A DNA stretch of 64,000 bases from Podospora bellae-mahoneyi (lineage: Eukaryota > Ascomycota > Sordariomycetes > Sordariales > Podosporaceae): contig NC_085881.1 of assembly GCF_035222275.1 (NCBI RefSeq), positions 1,736,001 to 1,800,000 of the forward strand, in the 5' to 3' direction. The notes under the pieces were generated by a model that was given only the letters and a program-made list of their open reading frames with translations, did no database searches and had not been told where the DNA came from. The first letter of the stretch is position 1; each line of letters opens with the position of its first letter. Of the stretch, positions 59,069 to 64,000 are shown in pieces. Both the position numbers and the translations under genes were made by a program.

Positions 59069-60137
59069 CAGCGTACTATACTATGATGGACGGTCCAGGC
59101 TGGGTGCGTGTTATCCGCACCCGGCCGGCACGAGGCATGAAACTCCTCTTGACCTCTCAAGCGGTTAGGTAGGGAAGAGGGAAAGGGAAATGCGGTATGG
59201 AGGTATAGGATTGGCATGGGAACCGAGTAATGAAAGCCAGGGAATCACACGCGGTCAATGGGAAGACGTAACAAAGGCTTCTTGGAGGGCAGATGCTGAA
59301 GAGGGGGATCACTCCTTTCTGAGATTCTTGGGGTGTTTACAGTTTGTTGTGGGATAATTCCACGACGTCGGTGTTGCTTTTTTTTGCTTCTGCTCTTTTC
59401 TTCCAGCGTTGGAGGAAAACCATGTTTTAAAAGAGAACAAAATTGAAAGACAAATTATGTGTGGTTTTTCCGCTGTATGATGCACTGACAGCACGGTTAT
59501 TGGAGTTTTTAGGTATTGTCAGGAAACAAGGGGGACAAAACAGATCTTGATATAGATCTTGGATTAGTTATCCTGAGCGATTCATGGCGCTGGGCTTGGT
59601 AGAGTTTAGCTACATTTATATATCCTTGTCTGATGAAGGCTCACAAGCTGCCGCTGTTTGTTGGCTGGAAGCAACAGAGTTTGAAGAAAAACACTGTACA
59701 ATCATAGAGCTCCAATAAAAGATGGAAAAAAATAAAAGTCGAACCCATCTTGGATCAAGTGAACCGTACCATGGCGTATATGATCCGTTGATGTATGCAG
59801 AGAAATGACGTTCTTGAAATGAACACAGGTATAAATCCCAACATAAAACACGAATGGGTTGCTCAGACTGCTTTAGGTGATTGCTTGTTCTATATCACTG
59901 TCAATGATCTAAGGACGCCAATATACCTCCACGCTCAAGTCTATACCTCCTCCTGTTTATCCATAATCCAGTCTCGTGTGTGGCCTCCAACCCAGGATGT
60001 GGTGTGGATTCCCACTTTCTTCCAACACGCATGCGCGTACAACCATCCCCCAGAAAAGAAAAGCCTCTACCCCAGTCTCATATATCTGACCCTTCTCCTC
60101 TTTACATCTACCTTCTCTACCTCCCTCCATACCCTTT
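59069..60137. other. Convergent spacer of 1.1 kb
   Basis: It holds the kinase and thioesterase 3' sides. It is AT-rich toward 59380-59960. Nothing else was recognised. Confidence 0.45.
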
Positions 60138-60986
60138 TCACCTCTTCTCCTCCCCCCAACTAACAAACCTCCTCACGTGCCACCCTTCCAACTCCCCACA
60201 CGCCCTCGCAATCTCCTCCGTCACCACATCCACATTCTCCATCTCACTAAAGATGTTAAAGTGATGACCCGGTATATCCACCACCTTGGTGATCAAGCCC
60301 TTTCTATACCAATCCCAACCCAAGTGCTTATCCTCCCGACAAACATCAACCCTGCTGACCGTCCCCTCCACCTCCCCAGGAACAGGCACCTTGTCCTTTG
60401 CCCTGAGAAGTATAACCGGAGGTGGTTTCCTTCCCTCCCAAGAAGGCAACTCCCACTCCCCCACCATCCTCGAGCTCTCAGAAAAACACCTCGTCACCTT
60501 CCTCTTCGTCTCCTCCTTCGTATGAGGCCCCCAGGCCGCCCCATTCCGGATGATCTTCAAAAACCCCTCACTCCCCCCTCTCCTCCAAGCCAAAGGACAG
60601 ACAGAGTCAATCATGACTATCCCCAGCAGATTCAACCGGTTACCATCCCCCTCCTCCTTTGCCAGCTGAGACGCTACCTCCAGCGACAAGAGCCCTCCCA
60701 GTGACCAACCACCGATGATCAGGTTCCCCCTCGGGACGACAGACTTGATGTATTCGATGTAGAGGCTGGCCATCTCGGGAATCCCGCCGGGGAACGGCTC
60801 GCCGGAATCGTAATGGGGGTTGGAGATGCCGTGGAGGGGACGGTCGAGCTCGTTGAGGCAGTAGTAGGAGAATATCGTGCCGCCTCCGTCGTGGATTAGC
60901 ACCAGGGGGGCGGGGGGTTTGGACCAGAGGGAGGACGACGGGGAGGAGGGGCCGGTTTGGATTAGGGAGGGGTTGTCGGGGAACAT
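60138..60986 (-). CDS. Stand-alone thioesterase-domain protein
   Basis: A single exon encodes 282 residues of alpha/beta-hydrolase fold. The nucleophile motif is GGWSLGG with S95. A likely acid is D127 (VMIDSVCP), and the histidine is H242 in PGHHFNIF, matching the Ser-Asp-His triad of polyketide/non-ribosomal synthase thioesterases. The N-terminal PLVLIHDGGGTIFSYY holds the oxyanion region. Such free proteins usually release or edit carrier-bound chains made by a neighbouring synthase, which is not in this window. It is co-oriented with the FAD monooxygenase upstream at 723 nt. Confidence 0.85.
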   Translation of the reverse strand: MFPDNPSLIQTGPSSPSSSLWSKPPAPLVLIHDGGGTIFSYYCLNELDRPLHGISNPHYDSGEPFPGGIPEMASLYIEYIKSVVPRGNLIIGGWSLGGLLSLEVASQLAKEEGDGNRLNLLGIVMIDSVCPLAWRRGGSEGFLKIIRNGAAWGPHTKEETKRKVTRCFSESSRMVGEWELPSWEGRKPPPVILLRAKDKVPVPGEVEGTVSRVDVCREDKHLGWDWYRKGLITKVVDIPGHHFNIFSEMENVDVVTEEIARACGELEGWHVRRFVSWGEEKR

Positions 60987-61709
60987 CTTTTTTCCTTTCT
61001 TTCTTGATAAAACGATAGAGTCAAAGTTTGATGGTTCCCACCAGACGTTGTTCCTTTGACCTCTTCAAAATTGCACAGCCCAAAGTCGGATGTTATGAAT
61101 CGTGAGGAGTGACAAAGACGTGATCCTCACTTGGTGTGTGAAGCTTGGGATCGAAGTTGTATGTTGAGGTATTGCAAACACTACACGCTTTGAAAACTCA
61201 CTCTCTCACAATCTTTGAATCTAGTTTGAGAATCTCGTTTGAAAATCTCACTTCATTCCCAAGTTGTGATGCCGGTCCAAAAAGCATGTCTGAGTAACGT
61301 CGGAATGCCTGCTGGCTGTGCCAGGGTTATGTTCGTCAGCCCCGCCTTAATGCTGAGCTCATGCAAGTGTGGGTTGCAGTTTGGCCCCAAACCGGACATG
61401 ATCGATATTGGAGCATTGTTTCGGCGGGATTCTGCCTGTCTTATCAAGAGATTACTCAGGGTTAGGGCTGGGTATACATCACCCCCTGAAATCACCGACT
61501 ATCCTCACTTGATTTACGTATCTTCATTGCACACATGTGCAAGTGAACGAGTACGGAAAGGCCAGTGCTTCGTAAAGGAGGACACGAAGAGAGGTTCTAT
61601 AATACGAAACAATAAGGGTTTCAAAGCACGCAGTGTGCTAATAATTACAAAGCTATCTATCAACGGCTTCTAAAGCCGAGATCTGAAAATCGCAAATGTG
61701 AAGCCCATT
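60987..61709. other. Spacer between monooxygenase and thioesterase genes
   Basis: It holds the thioesterase promoter and the monooxygenase 3' UTR. A 144-codon plus-strand frame at 61239-61673 has no features I recognise. Confidence 0.45.
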
Positions 61710-63772
61710 TCAAGCCGAGGGAGAAGAAAACGACAAGGGCCTGAAGTGGCGCTCAGAAGTCGAATCATGCCCAGTGCTCCAGTTAAGCTGAGTAGACGAG
61801 GCACAATCAGTACTCCACTCCGAGGCTCCGAAGGTCGAATCATTCTGAGTCTCTAGGCCAAGCTCATCACTCGAATCGTCCTCAAAAGTCGAATGATACT
61901 CCGCAACAGATTCGGCCTCCTCCACAGGGGCAACAAAATGCTTGCGAAGGAAAGAGAGAAATTCGTCCAGTGTAGAGAGAGGGCCAATATGAGCCACATA
62001 TCCATCCGGCCGAACGAACACATACCCAGGCAGAGACTGCTCAGAGAAGCCGAATCGTTTAAGGAGTGTCTCCTCCACCAACTCTGAAGGCCAGATATAA
62101 TAGTCGTTCAAGGCGATTGCAGGTTCATCTTTGGCCTTTCGGTAGATAAAGTGCACGTCCAACCTGAAAGAAACCGCGCTCAACACCTTCTCTTTGGCAT
62201 ACTCCAACGCATTGGTCTGTTCTTCGGAATGTTCTCCAGAGAACAACAAAAGATGGTGGGAACTGCCCACGCAGAGTGCCTGTACGGTGGTCGAAATAAT
62301 TCCCGTGTTTCTCGATGTCAGCCAGAGCTTTCCATCAGGCAGACGGTCCCCTCCCTGAATTCGACCATCGAAACCTGCGGCAGTTCCAACGATTGGGCTC
62401 ACTCCACGATATGTGACACCAAACATGGACAGAAATTTGTAGAACGCTCTATTCCACCAATCTGTGGGGGTGAGCCATGGCAAAATGTACCTGACTGCGA
62501 AGTTGCGAATGGGTATGAAAAAGCGATTGGTGCTGGTCATGAATGCTATTCAAACTGGGTTAGCCGGTTGTTCCAATAACATATTTCATAATGACCTACT
62601 GAACATTCGATCCGTACTTGACAAAAGCTCTTGTCCAATGGGATGTCTTTCGATGTGGTATGTGTCCAGGAAGGCGTCTGGATCTTGAACCTGTCCCTGT
62701 AAAACAAAAGCTAGTTTCCATCCCAGATTGATGGCATCCTGAATTCCGGTGTTCATGCCCTTTCCGCCGACAGGGGAAGAGATATGAGCTGCATCACCAG
62801 CAACAAAGATTCTCCTGTCGCGGTATTTGTTGACACCTTTGAGGTGTAGTCGGAACCTGCTGATCCACACCGGGTCTTCCAAAGTCCCTGAGCCTGGAGG
62901 GGTGAACTTGTCGAACAATGACTGGAAATGTTCGAGAGTGGGCACTGAACTGGTATCACCCTGTTGGTCAAACGTGGCCGCCGGACCTGACACCACAATA
63001 CGAAAGAGGTCTTGACGAATGGGAAATATGGCAAACATTCCCTCTCGGGAAATCTGCAATAAGCCTTGGTCCTGTCGGCGGAGGTTGTTCCTGATTTGGA
63101 CGTCGCAGAGTAGAAAAGATTGCGGGTAGCTCGACCCTTTCCAAACCATGCCTTCACCTGCTTGACGAACAACAGATCGCGCACCATCACAGCCAATGAC
63201 GTACTTGGAGCGGACAGCTTCCACTTTCCCATCGTGACTTTGCAATTGTGTGGTGATGACTTTGTCATCCTGGACAATGCTGGTGGCGGTAAGGGAGCGT
63301 TCAATATTGACACCATGAGAAGACAGCGACTCGAGGAGAAAGCGTTCCGTTTCGGCTTGAGAGATGTTAAGTGGTAGCGGGAATCTGGTATCGCTGGCCT
63401 TGAACTGGTTGAGCGCAATGGCACCTGCTGGTTTGCCGTCAAGGCAAAGGGCCATGCCCTGGAGAATACGTCCACGAGGGATGAGCTCCTCGGCAGCGCC
63501 ATAGCGACTGAATAGTTCCAGTGTTCGAGGTTGAATAATCAGAGCACGACTCGTGGGAGAGGGAGCGTGTAGTTTGTCGACCTATCCTATTTGTAAGCCG
63601 AACGGATTGCCAGGGCAAGCAGTGTTGTTCGGCACAGAAAGATCCTCACGATTCGAAAAGACACCTGATGCAATACCAACTCCAAGGCCAATGCCATGCC
63701 AACAGGACCACCACCGACGATGAGGACATCGCAATCTGTGGCGGGATTCTCGACCTTGGGGTTGTCGTCCAT
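61710..63772 (-). CDS. FAD-dependent aromatic monooxygenase, phenol-hydroxylase type
   Basis: Three exons, 63772-63650, 63581-62600 and 62545-61710, encode 646 residues. Introns of 68 and 54 nt join SFRIV to DKLHAPSPTSRA and DRMF to TFMTSTN, restoring family sequence. The FAD dinucleotide fold has VGGGPVG at 19-25. The second FAD motif is GDAAHISSPVGGKGMNTGIQD. The C-terminal thioredoxin-like domain found in phenol 2-monooxygenases runs to about 575. A Ser/Thr/Asp-rich tail of about 65 residues follows and is unusual for the family. It should hydroxylate an aromatic ring using NADPH and oxygen, in phenol breakdown or in a polyketide pathway. Its partner thioesterase favours the latter, weakly. 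Confidence 0.92.
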
Positions 63773-64000
63773 GATGTTTGTTGAATACCAGCTGGTTGCC
63801 AGTGCTGAAGGTGCTTGTTATCCTAGCAGCTCAAATTGAAGGAATAAGTATGCTGAAGAAGTATGCCGAGGCTTTCTGGGTTCAAGATATCGTCGATTCA
63901 CAAGACCCACACCGTCGGCCGTAAATGAACGCTTTCTTTGCTACTGGTCAAGGAGCGGGCGCCTTAGGAAGCGACCGTCTTTGAATTTTGCAAGTGTCAG
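63773..64000. other. Promoter of the FAD monooxygenase (window edge)
   Basis: This sequence lies upstream of the monooxygenase start and continues beyond the window. No feature was recognised. Confidence 0.4.

Noticed and set aside
61239-61673. A 144-codon plus-strand frame between thioesterase and monooxygenase genes
   Set aside because: No domain or signal, and it overlaps the thioesterase promoter.

Overview
The window looks like nuclear DNA of a filamentous ascomycete, most probably a sordariomycete close to Podospora, Chaetomium or Neurospora. Genes are mostly cut by short introns of about 53-93 nt with GTAAGT-like donors and CTAAC/CTGAC branch sites. Several products are Pezizomycotina types: a TeaR-like prenylated polarity protein, mitochondrial ClpP (absent from baker's yeast), and a kinesin-14 with a KlpA-like N-terminus. 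All gene models are hand-built from splice signals, frame continuity and remembered family sequences. No database search was run.

Left block, 0-26.5 kb, is gene-dense. In order: the 3' end of an unrecognised repeat protein (+); a small secreted cysteine protein (-); the vacuolar membrane M28 protease (-); the branchpoint-binding protein BBP/SF1 (-); a glutathione S-transferase (-); kinesin-14 (-); a divergent PlsC-type acyltransferase (+); dihydroxy-acid dehydratase ILV3 (-); mitochondrial ClpP (-), head to head with an unrecognised, probably mitochondrial protein (+); a two-membrane-span protein (+); and the primase large subunit PRI2 (+).

Middle block, 26.5-48.5 kb, is gene-poor. About 22 kb holds only a 95-residue zinc-ribbon protein (-), TeaR (-) and an MPPED-like metallophosphoesterase (+). 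The spacers are 4.6, 5.9, 1.4 and 6.7 kb long and carry microsatellites, a 21-nt and a 16-nt tandem repeat, perfect hairpins, a 29-T run and an AT-rich stretch with a 16-nt palindrome. I see no intact transposon, tRNA, rRNA or CRISPR array.

Right block, 48.5-64 kb: an intronless J-domain protein with a long charged helix (+), sterol O-acyltransferase ARE2 (-), a protein kinase with a DLG motif (+), then a stand-alone thioesterase and a phenol-hydroxylase-type FAD monooxygenase (both -). The last pair could be the edge of a secondary-metabolite cluster continuing past the window.

Most genes are unrelated housekeeping functions. The clearest functional groupings are the ClpP divergent pair, the thioesterase-monooxygenase pair, and a possible self-regulatory loop: the 191-nt intron 3 of the BBP gene holds five copies of CTAAC, the motif BBP itself binds, plus an alternative acceptor that leads to a stop codon. 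The kinesin-14 gene also seems to have a second, in-phase first exon hidden inside its 310-nt intron.
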